A stretch of DNA of 64,000 nt, from assembly GCA_947568835.1 (NCBI GenBank), contig OX387604.1:5126001-5190000 (forward strand), read 5' to 3'. The notes below the pieces were generated by a model. It made no database searches, was not told where the DNA came from, and worked only from the letters and a program-made list of their open reading frames with translations. A program made the position numbers and the translations under genes. This document shows positions 48,308 to 59,465 of this stretch, in pieces (positions within the stretch are counted from its first letter, which is position 1; each line of letters begins with the position of its first letter). This DNA comes from Protonemura montana (Eukaryota > Arthropoda > Insecta > Plecoptera > Nemouridae).

Positions 48308-49257
48308 CATTTCTCTAGTGATAGTTTGCCCAGCCATTGTGATAAATGCAATGAAAGCCATCAAACAAAGCGTAGACTTAAAGATAATTTCTCAATTGAT
48401 TGGCAAATTCACGCCTCGAACGCGGTGAACGCCTACAACGTAGAACTCCCCGCGGTATCCTTGTACATTTGAAAAGAAAACACGATATCCTTGGCATTGA
48501 TCTACTGGTCAATGCAGGTCAAACAGCGATGCAGACGTTTTACAAGTTTTAATCGAATGTTTTTTAATCTGATTTGGTGTAGTGAACACATTGTGTTCCT
48601 GTAATTTAGAAGCATGAGCAGCGTACACCAGCTGATTCGGACCTAAGCTGGACCGGTGCGTTGCCGCCAGCAGTCTGACCATGGGTGGAAAAAAAACACA
48701 CACGCATATTACACTTAGTATTGTATGATCGAAGAGAATAAGTAGATGACTTTTCGTTTCGCTTGTTTTGCAGCTGCCCTCCTGGCGTCTCGTACGCATT
48801 GTGGGAATAATTCTAAGAAACCGCCCCAATGATAAAATATTGACATGGTTTGATTATCTCACCAGTCACTGCCCCTATTTTATGACGCCTGCTATGAGCT
48901 ACAAACAGCGCTTTAAAAGGTATACGTGCAAATCGTTCGCGATTTGAATTTGAATCGGGTACTGCAATAGATCCATTCTTTTCATTTATTCAATTCAATT
49001 TTTAACACAGACTACACTGTGTGATTTAGCAACATAAATTGCATTACGTCGCTAAATACTCAACCATGCTCTCGTAAAAAAACAATAGTATTTTTTTAAA
49101 ACCTCAAAGGCAGCAAGCATAGCATTAATAAAGCAATACATTTAAAAAGGGTTGTGCATAAAAAAAGTTAGGTCGTTTCCCCAGCAACGAATTCGCTGCA
49201 GACTGCGGTGTCTGGATTCTCAAAAATATGCGAGTCTAGACAGACTAGCCATGCGTG
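48308..49257. other. Noncoding DNA
   Basis: No gene, RNA or array is seen. A 106-codon minus-strand frame (48509-48829) is unrecognised. Confidence 0.45.
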
Positions 49258-49440
49258 AAGCGTCGCGCGTGAATCGCCGCGCATAGATCGCCGCGCGTGG
49301 ATCGCCGCGCGTGGATCGCCGCGCGTGAATCGTTGTGCAGGATCACCGTACCATGATCCTAGCCATGATCATCGCATATGGATCACCGCGCGTGGATCTC
49401 CGTGCGATTCCGCCACGTTTGCCGTGCGTGGATCACTTTG
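49258..49440. repeat. CpG-rich 14-bp repeat GATCGCCGCGCGTG
   Basis: Four well-matched units at 49270-49332 are followed by diverged GATCACCG / GATCTCCG copies. Each good unit has four CpG, which is far above the local level. Confidence 0.85.
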
Positions 49441-50104
49441 CACGCAATGCCCAGTACGTGCCCCACGCGCCCGACTCGTGTCAACGGATAGACATACCTA
49501 GCTGGTTAGGTTATGCTCATTGTGAGGGGTCATTGGGTGGGGGGTGGATAACCATACGCACTACACGGTAAAGCACAGCCAGCAGTCGTACACTTCAAAT
49601 GCGTTCGATATCACATCCCTCCCTGTCAACAACAACATGATGTAGCGACCATGAGATCTATGTTGAGACTAAAGCCGGTGGACCAGACAGCGAGTGACTG
49701 TGAGCTCCGAAATCGCCAGCCGGATTGTGTTGCAATTTTCAATTAGTCGATGAAATTCGTTCAAATCTATGATTTTAAACTTATGCAAAGGAACTTTTTT
49801 GACGCTGGGGATGAATATATACGTATGCATCTTTAAGTGCTCACGCAAAATTGCTTTTCATTGGAACTTCTAAAGTCTTAATATCAATATTTCATAAAAA
49901 ATAATAATAAAGAAAAGGTACGAAAGAAATCGATATCGCGAAAAAAGCAATTATTTGTTTCTCTCGTAGCGTATGTTTTGGGGGATATTTTTAAAATTGT
50001 TTATTTGTTTGGTGAGCGCTGTGCACCACTAGCCCGCCGGGACAGGGTTATGTACCGGAGGACTGAGACTGGGACTGGGACTGCGACGGTTACGGGGACG
50101 GGGA

Positions 50105-50205
50105 CGGGGAGGAGCATACAGCACGCGTACCGTCCAATTCTGTTCATTCTGCGCCAGCATGGCCGCCACTCTAATGATTATCATCAGCCAATGACGATGA
50201 CGATG
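50105..50205 (-). repeat. Dispersed repeat copy B
   Basis: It shares GGGGAGGAGC, ATGGCCGCC (from 50159), CTAATGATTA and CCAATGACGATGA in order with 46296-46390, then runs into an expanded GATGAC microsatellite (50190-50220). The two copies are about 3.8 kb apart in the same orientation. Confidence 0.45.
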
Positions 50206-50482
50206 ACGATGATGATGACGGTCCCCTGCTGTTTGTCCCCCGGACCCTGCCCCTGCCGTAAAGAGCATTTTCACCCGTCAAAACTAGCCCCTATGTGCCC
50301 GGTTTTGCAGGCTGTACCATGTGACTGTTTCGATTCGATGCTTTTGTCATACAGTTAATATTTCACATTTTTTCGAACTTATTGAATTGAATTAATTGTT
50401 ATAAATTTAATTTACGATGAGTGTAGGAATTAGGCAATGAAAGTTTGGTGAGTGCCATAGGGGTGTCACTTAGACAACTGTT

Positions 50483-50550
50483 GTACCGGTACCGGTACCG
50501 GTACCGGCACCAACATCATCCCCTGTACCGGTACTAGACCCGGAACCTTC
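50483..50550. repeat. (GTACCG)n palindromic repeat
   Basis: Four tandem hexamers of GTACCG are followed by diverged GTACCGGTAC copies. The unit is self-complementary (GGTACC/ACCGGT), so either strand can fold. A related ACCGGTACC cluster lies at 60811-60850. Confidence 0.85.
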
Positions 50551-51954
50551 ACTGACACCGAAACAAATTAGCTGGTATCATACACAATTGACAAGCTGTC
50601 AACAGGATTTACAGCCCATCAAATTCACAGAAAACAGATGTAATTTCTTTGAAATATGGATATCCTTTTCGATACCATATTATTTGTCTCTTGGATTCCA
50701 ATGTCATAATTAGACTTCTGTGTGATGCGTCTCTTTATGCAGAATGAATAATTGCATTATCATACTATTCTGTCCAATTAAAAGTCAAGTTTTAATTCAC
50801 TCGTGCCATCGCACGTGGTCCGTCGTGGAGTAACTAGCGTCAATCAAAATTGTTTTTGACCAAAGTTTCAGAAGACACCTAAATTCTAACTTGCCAATGA
50901 TTATTATTCAATGCTTCTAAATCGCTGCGCACATTCAACACTTGTAGTTTCGGTGCAAATCTTCTTAGGTCATGGGTCCAGCCTTGAATGTGAAAGAAAA
51001 AAAAACTTATAAATATATTTAATTTTCTAGCTAGATCGTTAATGAAGATCGAGTAGGTTTACTGTTTTGTATATTACAGTGCATACTAAATCTTGCTCCA
51101 TTCTGCGTATTTATTTTTCAGCAAAGACCTGCTGCTTATGAGAGGTTCTTGTTCTTATTTCCTGTGACTGTACTTTGTCTTGCCTCGTGACACGTAGAGC
51201 CATCTAGGAGTGGCGCGCGAAACAGCTTCTGAGGTTGGAATCTTACCGTGTTACGAACTACCATCTAACCACCAAACCATCTCGCCACCGTACAAACTTA
51301 CGATATTGTTGCCGTCTGGTAGGCACAATTTCATTTCTCTCGGAATTTTTGAAAAAAAGCAAATTAGTTCATTTTTCCGAACTCATTCTTGTATAAATGC
51401 ACGAAAAACAGATCAAGAAGTCTCCAAAAAGAACACATCTTTGCCATTTTATGGTATTTTTCTTAAATGAAAGCCCTACGAATAAATAATAATTAAAAAC
51501 GAATCGTTGACTAAACTAATCAGCAGCCTCAAACCACAGCTCAAGCCCGTTATATAATATTCCACGCTACATTCTTATCTGACTGTACAACGAACGAGTC
51601 TTAAATTTTCTTTTTGCTCTTTGAATAAAAAGAACGGTTTATTTTTACGTTGAGGTAGGATTGGGAGCATGTTATTTGGCTTTTGCGTCGGATTGGGATA
51701 GGTCAACAATATTCCCATTGCACTTGCACTCATAGACAACATACTATTTCGAGCTTGCGAATAAACCAGCGGGTTAATAACCTCAAAAAAATGCCTCCCT
51801 CTTTTTCTGTATCTCCCACTTCTTCCTCGATGCCCCTTCTACTGATGGACTAGATGCAGCAGATGCAGCATCCACCATAATTCTCCTCGGCATCTTGATA
51901 TTGTTCATTCTTTTCTCCACAGACGAAACCTTCATTTGATCTTCGATCGCCATG
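50551..51954. other. AT-rich noncoding DNA
   Basis: No array or gene is seen. The 86-codon frame at 51210-51470 is unrecognised. Confidence 0.5.
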
Positions 51955-52136
51955 CCTAGCCTTGCTCTGCCTTGCATTGCTTTGCCTTGCATTGCCTTGC
52001 CTTGCCTTGCATTGCCTTGCCATACCTTGCCATTCCTATCCTTGTCATTCCTTGCCTTGCCTTGACCTGTCTTTATCTGGCCAGGCTTTTATTACATTTT
52101 ATTGCTTTACCTTCCCTTGCTTTGCCTTGCACTGCG
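51955..52136. repeat. (TTGCC)n pentamer repeat
   Basis: CTTGC/CATTGC/CTTTGC pentamers and hexamers run densely from 51961 to 52065, then resume at 52110-52136. The leucine/cysteine/alanine-rich frames here are artefacts. Confidence 0.9.
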
Positions 52137-53476
52137 CAAGATTTTTATGAACTTTTTCAATATAACCTGGCCATTTCTGAATGTAATTGGCTATTGCATG
52201 CTGCCATGCTGGATCCAGGAGGAGTCGACAGGGCCAGATGATAACTTTCAAGTCTCTGTGCTAGTTATTTTATGATCTAGCAACATCTCGCATCTTCTAG
52301 CATCATATAAAATCATGTAGCGTCATGACATCAAATTGCTGCATCAGAACTGACAGCGTACCTTAAACTGTTGGTCGGTCCAAAGGTCTGCTCCTTTATT
52401 AAATGTTTTTCATGGTCAGGGAAACAAATATACATACCAAGAGAAATTCTGAAAAAGCGGAAAATATAAAGGATCGTGGATGTGCCCAGTTCTTCACTCG
52501 TATGTGCATTGTTACCTCCCTTTACGTACAGAGTGGATTAAAGGCCAACTCTCCCAGTTACAGAGAGAAAATACAAGGTTTAATTTCTTCGGCAAATTGC
52601 ATCGTTAAGTTTATCATAGAATGTACGGACAAAAATTTGCATAACCATGTTTCAATTTTATGATTTATGCTTTAATTAAGTTTTCCACTTTCCTCGTATC
52701 ATATCGTATCATATATGCATACATTTTTCTAGTGTGGTCATAAAAAAATCGCAAACTTTATATATTTTTGACCAATGTCGTTTGCCAAAATTCATGTCAT
52801 ACCACAAAATACAATACTCTTGTGGACTGGACTGTCAAATTTGACAATGTTACTTATTACTCGTCTCAATAACTTTGCAGATTTCGTTTCTATGACATCA
52901 TCCTCAAATATTTAAGTTTCCGGGAATCTCAACAGATATTGCCATACTGAGGATGTGTGCTATGTGCGCTGAAATCACATGCAGAAATAATCTTACTGGG
53001 CCCGAGACTGACCGAAGATTTCCTAGTTCATGAAATGGGTAGTGCTGGGTGCGTACCGGCTGTTTTCTGTAGTAACACTTCTTATTATTTAAATTCACGA
53101 TTATCGATGAGGCTGCAGCAAATTTATTATTAGAATGCATTTTATACGTAAACAACTTTCTTGAGTCAGACTTTTGCGTAGCAGGATCTCCAATAGCATG
53201 TAGAGTAGTTCATTTGGACATAAAATCCTCGATAAATAGGTCAGAGAAAAGTGTTAGAAATGACGAAACAGGAAGGCTGCAGAAGAAGTAAAGGAAAGAG
53301 AAAGAGCGTAATTTTGATCAGTCGCCAAGCGAGCAGTATAATATGCGTGGTACTGCACTGAGTTAGTACCATTCCAATAACATATTCTCCATCAGATGTA
53401 GCCTGACTCATTCAGACTACAAATGTAGCCAATTGAAATGAAAATAGTTATATGAAACATTGAAGTCACAAGTAAG
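52137..53476. other. AT-rich noncoding DNA
   Basis: Short TCGTATCATA repeats near 52695-52712. No gene is seen. Confidence 0.5.
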
Positions 53477-53735
53477 TTGCAATTGTTGTAGTCGAAATTG
53501 CAGTTGAAATTATTTTAGTTGTAAAAATTGTACTGGAAATTTCAGTAACGGTTGTAGTTGAAACAGTCCCAATTGTAGTTTTAAATTCGCAATTTTTGTC
53601 TCAATTGCAGTGACAATAATTTTAGTTTCAATATAAGTTGTAGTTGTAGTCGTATTTGCAGTCTTGCTTCGCAATTTTAGCATCAATTGTAATGTCAATT
53701 GTAGTCGTACAATCGTAGTCACAATAATTGAAGTT
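53477..53735. repeat. Degenerate TTGTAGTTGAAATT repeat
   Basis: Strings of AATTGTAGT(T/C)G and GTTGAAATT recur at 12-18 bp spacing across about 260 bp with heavy divergence. Two minus-strand frames across it show the repeat as T/N/Y/K-rich runs and are not called. Confidence 0.7.
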
Positions 53736-56042
53736 AACATTAAATAATCCGATCTGGAAACGGATGCACTTTGGTGCATCAGAGCTGCCGTTTTCAAGCT
53801 CAATTTTTTGATGCGAAAAATAACGCGAAACTTGCCGATATGTTTCGATATGTTTGCAAATAACGTGGCCAAACCAATTTGGAGGTGCGAGCATTTTTGT
53901 GTGCTGCGATGGATGTGTTACCCCGGGGCCAGTTTGACAGCGTGTCGGAGGGAAGGGGGAGTCGGGGGTCCACTGCACACTTGTTTCTATTATGTCTCTG
54001 CATACCTATTATCTTTCTGTATCGAACAAAACGTTTTGCGAATGGACGATACTTTGTTGACATTGGGACTTGTGGCAGCCATATTGGATGCATCTTCGGT
54101 TCGAATGCATTTCAGATAGTTTAGCCTTGCAGTTAGCTAAATGCAGTTTGCCAACCTAGTTGGAAAGCCTGCTTTGGCAAAATGGGAATGCTTTAGGAAA
54201 TCGTTCTTTTACGTTTGTGCATATTACTTCGATGCGATAAGACATTATAAAAATGTTGAAACCCTTCGAATAAAAATAACGTCTCGAATTACGCCGAATA
54301 TTTTTAATAGTGAGTCACGTGTGAAATTTTTGTTTAATCAGTGTCGGAAATAAGATGTTGGATCGGTCTTGTGACGCGCTACTCGTGCGATTAGTAGGTA
54401 GATTTATATATCACTTGAAAAGTAGTGACCAGTGCGGTGACCAGTGATCAGTGAAACCCCAGTTCCTTGACATTGGACTTTGTCGTTGTTGCTGTCACTG
54501 TCACTGCTAGTCAACCTGTATAAAATCTTCGTACCTTGCCGATACGGAACATGGGTCGCATTATTTTTCTTACTGCAATGACGATAAGAACACCAATGAC
54601 GTAAATCATGACCCAGTTATTATCGCGATTGAAACTGTGGAAAATTATCACCTCTATGGTATGCAGGTATGAGTGACGCACTAATATAAATATTAGGTCG
54701 AACTTAATTTCTAAACAATTTGTCTTTTTGAAATAACAATTGGACCCTTCTGTTGTCCAACTTGATGACGATTGCCAAACGGTTCCCTTATTGTACTTAG
54801 TTTTCGTACATGGCTAACCAGCTCTCGTATCAAACCGATTTTCCAGTGACCCTTAGCGATTTAGGTCTTTAGGTGCATAATCAATGTGCATTGTAAATTA
54901 CAGCCTATCAATTAGTGAAATTAGTAGTGACAATTGCAGGACTTGAATTTTGATGTTTCCCAAAAATATGATGGTTCAAAATCATTTTGATTGTTGGCTT
55001 GATATGCTTTCGAGCTAGTGTTTGGCTGTAACATTGAATTGATATGCTTGAAATACTCAACCACATCGTAGAGCCTAGTGTGATCATTCTATTCGTTATA
55101 TCGTATCTTCACAAAATATCTTAAGGATTACGCCATATTCAAGAATAATTAAAAGATTTTCTCGAACATTTGATTCTTTCATTGCATGAGAGAATATCTA
55201 TTAAGCAACCATTACCCGATTTTCTTTAATTAAATGTGTTTATTGTGACTGTTACGGATTTACTAGCACGTTATATGCACGTAATAGCAGGAACGTAGTT
55301 GGTGCAGCAAGCTGCGTGCGATTTTCACGGGGGCAAGCAAGTATAGGCAGACGCGTCTGCAATATTTTAACAGTGGAAACGATTATTTATAATTGTTCTA
55401 TTTTAAGATAGGTAATGTTTGCACTTATCTGTGATCTTTTAGGAAAGGGTCGAGGATAATACTTTCCCAATCAGCCCTGCATGCATGTAGCCTGTCAAAT
55501 ACTACGCATACTTCCATTTTCTGCTCATTTATATGCGTCTAGTGGTTGCTAGTACCACTTCCAAATACTTCACGATTCAAATAAAACTATTGCAGTGTCA
55601 CTGACAGAAATCAGGGCTGGTGTAATAAAGTGAAGCTATGATGCAATGTAATAAAAGCTTTGAATGAATGCTTTGCATTCTTGGATAGATTTTCCTTGTA
55701 TTCTATATTTAAAACCACGTTTTTTTCGAAATCATTAATATGATATCAAGCATCATTTTCCGATGCATTTTTTATTTATGAAAATTCAATTAAAAATAGA
55801 CGTATCCGTTGTAAATGAAATCAATTTGGATTGGGATTTTGAATTGATAGATAGTGCAAGACAGTATGGGGCACGTGGGGTACGCGGGCGTATCAGCGGA
55901 ACTTCACGTCGTCACTGGATCTATCAGTCCCGCCAGGTCTAGCCGCTTTGAGAGACGCTTGCCGAGTGCTAGTAGTAGCACAGTTGCAAGACTCGTGCTG
56001 TCATCTGTAAGGAGGGGGTGCAAGCTAATGCTCGACTCGACT
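53736..56042. other. Noncoding DNA
   Basis: GTGACCAGTG is repeated near 54425-54448. A moderately GC-rich patch lies at 53880-53980. Frames at 53628-54119 overlap on both strands without recognised motifs. No gene is supported. Confidence 0.45.
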
Positions 56043-56112
56043 GCCTGGCTGGCTGGGTGGCTGGCTGGCTGGCTGGCTGGCTGGCTGTCCTGCTGGCTGG
56101 TTAGTTGGGTGG
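56043..56112. repeat. (GGCT)n microsatellite
   Basis: About 14 tetramers of GGCT with a few interruptions. They give tryptophan/leucine/alanine/glycine runs in an open frame that is not called. Confidence 0.9.
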
Positions 56113-56639
56113 AGGCCCATGTGTACCTTGGGCGATTCTAGAAAAGTTTGTTTGTTGTTGGGAATTGGATTGAAATTATTGTATTTGTTATTAATATTGC
56201 CCCGGTGGTAATTCGATCGTCATTGGCGCTATTTATTTACATACTCAATTTTAGAAAGAGTGAGAAATATAAATATGAGATTGAGTTTTGAAACAGAATT
56301 TAATGATGCCCTGTTGGTTTTAATAAGTTCACCATACCTGGCGTCGAGAAAGCAGCAGCCTGGCGGGTATCTTCATTCCTCAGGGAATTTAAATGTTATT
56401 TCGATCGCCACCTATAACGAGTAATCAAATCATGAACAGAAGACACAGAAAAAATCGCAGCCTTTTTAAGCGTAAGAAACGAACAGAAAATTCGGTTCGC
56501 GTTTCTGATTTCATTCTCGGTGTGACAAAAAAAAATCGGCGCTCTGGTCATCTTTCTCCCCTCATAGTTGCCCCTTATCCCCTCCACGTCGAAAATAGGG
56601 GATGTTCTAAAATAAAAATTGCAGCTAAGGTAGGGGTAA

Positions 56640-57155
56640 GGCGAGGGATTTTTCCCCTCTTCCTCTAAGGGATGCTAGGGGAAAGTCGGGGACGGGGCGG
56701 GGAGGTTTAAGAGGGTACGGGCTGTGGTAGTGGGGGTAGATGAGAAAACGACGCCGGGTCTTATGAGCAGGCTTCGAGGCGTCGGGGCGCCGCGACGTCG
56801 CTCGTGCGCACAACCTCGTTCTTAGACTCGCTCCTGGGTAGGGGTAGTAGAAAGAAAATTTTTACCTGGCGTCCAATATTTTTTGAAGGGGTAGTGGGGA
56901 TACCCCTTCCTTCATATCACGATAAAAATGTATATAGCTCTTGCGCGCATCTGAGAAAATGAGAAAAGGGATCTCTGAGATTTTCTAACCCTCTCATTGA
57001 AGCCTCTCTCTTACTCCTTCGTATTCTATCTTCTCCTTGTTCTTTGGAGGAGGAAGTAAGGGTAGACATATCTAACGTGGACGGCTTCAGTACGCGTTTC
57101 GCCCCCACACACGTAAGACGTCGCTTTTGGAGCGGGTGGCGCCGACTTGTACAGA

Positions 57156-57186
<31 letters not shown>

Positions 57187-58890
57187 GTGGTGTGCTTCGG
57201 TTCACTAAGAGGTGCTCAAGATATTTACACTATAAGTTTGGTAGGTGTCTAAGAAACAGTTCATTTCTCGTCTGGGTCTTGAAGGTGAAACACCTTACCA
57301 ACCCCCTAGCAATTGTTTTCTGCACCGGTCTTCGTCATCGGGCACCGACCACCGGCACCTGTACCCACGATTTCGCAACCAACAAATATTGCCAAGAACA
57401 TCGCATGGAAATTTTACACGTATGTTTCTGGGGTAACATCTACTTTAAGTGCGTTTTATTGTTTAAATTATGCGACCGAAGATTGTGTGTGACATAATGT
57501 TCTTGAATTTTCGTCGCTAACTCTGGTTACGTCATGAGTTTATTTTCTCTTGTTTTTCGATATTTAGTGAGCGTATTTCTTAATTAATGTGAAAAAGTGT
57601 CCTACACAATCTTAAAACGCCGAAGTTTTGTGAAACACATTTTTTCGTAATTTTAAGAGCCTAAAGTGAATTTCGCGAGTTTCACCTAATACAGATATTT
57701 ATTTATTTTTTATAAAATCGGTCAATTTTCTTGACATGGTCGCGTAAGATAACCACTGTTACCGTCTGTGCTGTTGTGAGCTGCCGAGTGCTGTTTGGAG
57801 CTGACGAGTGCTGTTGTGAGTGCTGCTGTCGAATGCAATCGGCAGCCTACTAGGCAGTAGCCACATGGCGTCACTCGTGCTCGCAGTAGGAGTTGCCGTG
57901 AGTTGGAGGATGAGGACGCTTCATATGGGACGGGTCGGGAAGAGATGTGCACTCGCCAGTTGCTAGTCGGTGATTGAAGGATTCGATGGCCCGTGTCCTG
58001 TGCCTCGTGCCCCGTGCCTCGTGCCCTTTCTTTATCGTCGACTTTTGGGACAATAACTGCTCGTAGTCACATAAATTTCGTAGGTTATAAGTGAAGTGGT
58101 GGTTAAAAATTTGACGGTAGATCGGATAGATTTACACTATCTGTAAAACTAAGCTTTTTCACGAAAACGAGTGTGAAAATCTACAAGAAATGCGATTGTT
58201 GTGAGTTTTCTTTTTCATTTACACTAAGTAGTAAAATTGTGTATTTTCTTTACAGATCACTGATGAACGTAGCCGGCCGCCGAAGGAAATGATGGTCTAC
58301 CTACTCAAGGAAAACTCTGCTAGTTTCGTCGTTTGCCACTAGAGAGACGCATGTTCTGAGGCCGAACAGAACGACAGAACGAAACAGCTGCTTAGGGGAG
58401 CGCACAAAAAAACGAGCGGGCTATTTTGTCAGCTCCTGCGCTGCACTAGGCGATACTTTGTTTTACACCCCTCGGGGTCTCATTTGTCGAACCGTGTTCG
58501 CACGGCCAGAGATCGAGAACGCGAAGATAACGTGATTTCAAGTCTCTCAAACGTATCCGGGAAAATTTGAATCGGTCAACACTAAAAAGTGCGCGCGCGA
58601 ACGAGTGAACTGTTTAGTCAAATTCGATGTGCGACCAAGAATTTGACGTACGAGTGACATTTGCGAGATATTCACAAAACGAGTTCTCCAACTAAGTTAC
58701 ATCGCAGAGAACAGGATTTGTTTCTACGCATAGCACCGTTAATGTCATGAGAGAACGTTAATTGACACCAAGAATATCAGCTGTGACTGTTGACAAGGCA
58801 GCCTATAAAGCACACGGTATAACATATACACACACTCATAAAATTGACTTACCGAACGACTGACCGACCGACCGACAGGCCGGCCGACGA
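56640..58890 (+). promoter_or_regulatory. CpG-rich promoter / 5' UTR region upstream of coding exon
   Basis: CpG density is high compared with the rest of the window and the block ends just before the coding exon. Seen within it: a GC-box string GGGGACGGGGCGGGG at about 56688; (CGACGG)4 at 57158-57184; a 20-bp repeat with GTGCTGTTGTGAGCTG at 57767-57831; CGTGCCCCGTGCCT repeats at 57989-58025; an acceptor-like TTTTCTTTACAG ending at 58256; and a TATAAAG at about 58804. A promoter with one or more leader exons fits best. The transcription start is not determined. Confidence 0.45.
58257..58816 (+). other. Candidate 5' UTR exon
   Basis: The sequence after the acceptor TTTTCTTTACAG at 58256 is CpG-rich and less T-rich, with runs like GAACAGAACGACAGAACG. 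No open frame of note is present. A possible donor is ACG followed by GTATAA at 58817; a direct run-on into 58998-59465 without an intron is also possible. Boundaries are inferred. Confidence 0.25.
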
Positions 58891-58997
58891 CAACACGCAT
58901 AAAATACCGATGTGCAACGCATCTGTATACAACACACAATTCAATCAAATACTGAAAATAGTCAGATTATTATAAACTGTTGATCTTCTTTCCTCAG

Positions 58998-59465
58998 GAA
59001 AGAGGTCTAAACAGTTTGAGAATTGATCACACTAATTTGTCCGCGTGGTTTCTCAACCAGGAGTTTCCGAACGTAGTTTCGGATTTTTCAAAGAGATATC
59101 GTGCCGAAACAATTGTCAAAATTACGGACATAAGTTATAACCCGATTTCGACACCCCTCGATCTCCGGGCTACTCCATTGCCCGATCCAATGTCTACTGA
59201 AGTAGGCCTACATCATCAACAAAGCCCCCAAAGATCTGTTTTCAAAATGAATCCAGATTTTTGGCACCAAGCGAGGGGACCACCTGCACTGCCCGCTCCA
59301 CCAAATAATGGGCAGCAATCGACAACTCCTACCGGACAACAATCTTCAGGAGGTGGCGTGAGCTCCAGTCCTTCAACCCCCAACAACTCCGTGACTGGAC
59401 AAACGCACGGGCCAAGTACACCGGACTCGAAGATGATGACGGACAAGCTGGTCAACGACTTGCAG
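58998..59465 (+). other. Exon of the rotund/squeeze-like gene (maximal extent)
   Basis: A strong acceptor (TTCTTTCCTCAG) ends at 58997 and a strong donor (CAG followed by GTAAGC) begins at 59466. The frame that encodes the recognised peptide is open from the very first base after the acceptor, so the exon could enter coding already in phase 0 from an upstream exon. No ATG occurs in this frame before 59190. The 249 bases before 59247 are therefore either 5' UTR with a chance open frame or an N-terminal extension containing TPLDLRATPLPDP. Confidence 0.6.
59247..59465 (+). CDS. N-terminal coding exon, rotund/squeeze-type zinc-finger factor
   Basis: The exon encodes 73 residues. MNPDFWHQARGPPALP at the start is followed by a P/Q/S/T/G-rich disordered linker (about residues 17-58) and then PDSKMMTDKLVNDLQ at the exon end. 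The layout of a short N-terminal FW motif, a low-complexity linker and a small helix with [KM]xxxxL[VI]N[DE]LQ fits, from memory, arthropod rotund/squeeze and distantly vertebrate ZNF362/ZNF384 (NPYFWP, then INKIKEQL). These are nuclear DNA-binding factors with C-terminal C2H2 fingers; those exons would lie beyond this window. I chose the ATG at 59247 because its context TTCAAAATGA is a strong arthropod initiation context; the in-frame ATG at 59190 has C at -3. The exon ends in phase 0. Alternatives are another Q/P-rich transcription factor. That it is coding is more certain than its family. Confidence 0.6.
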
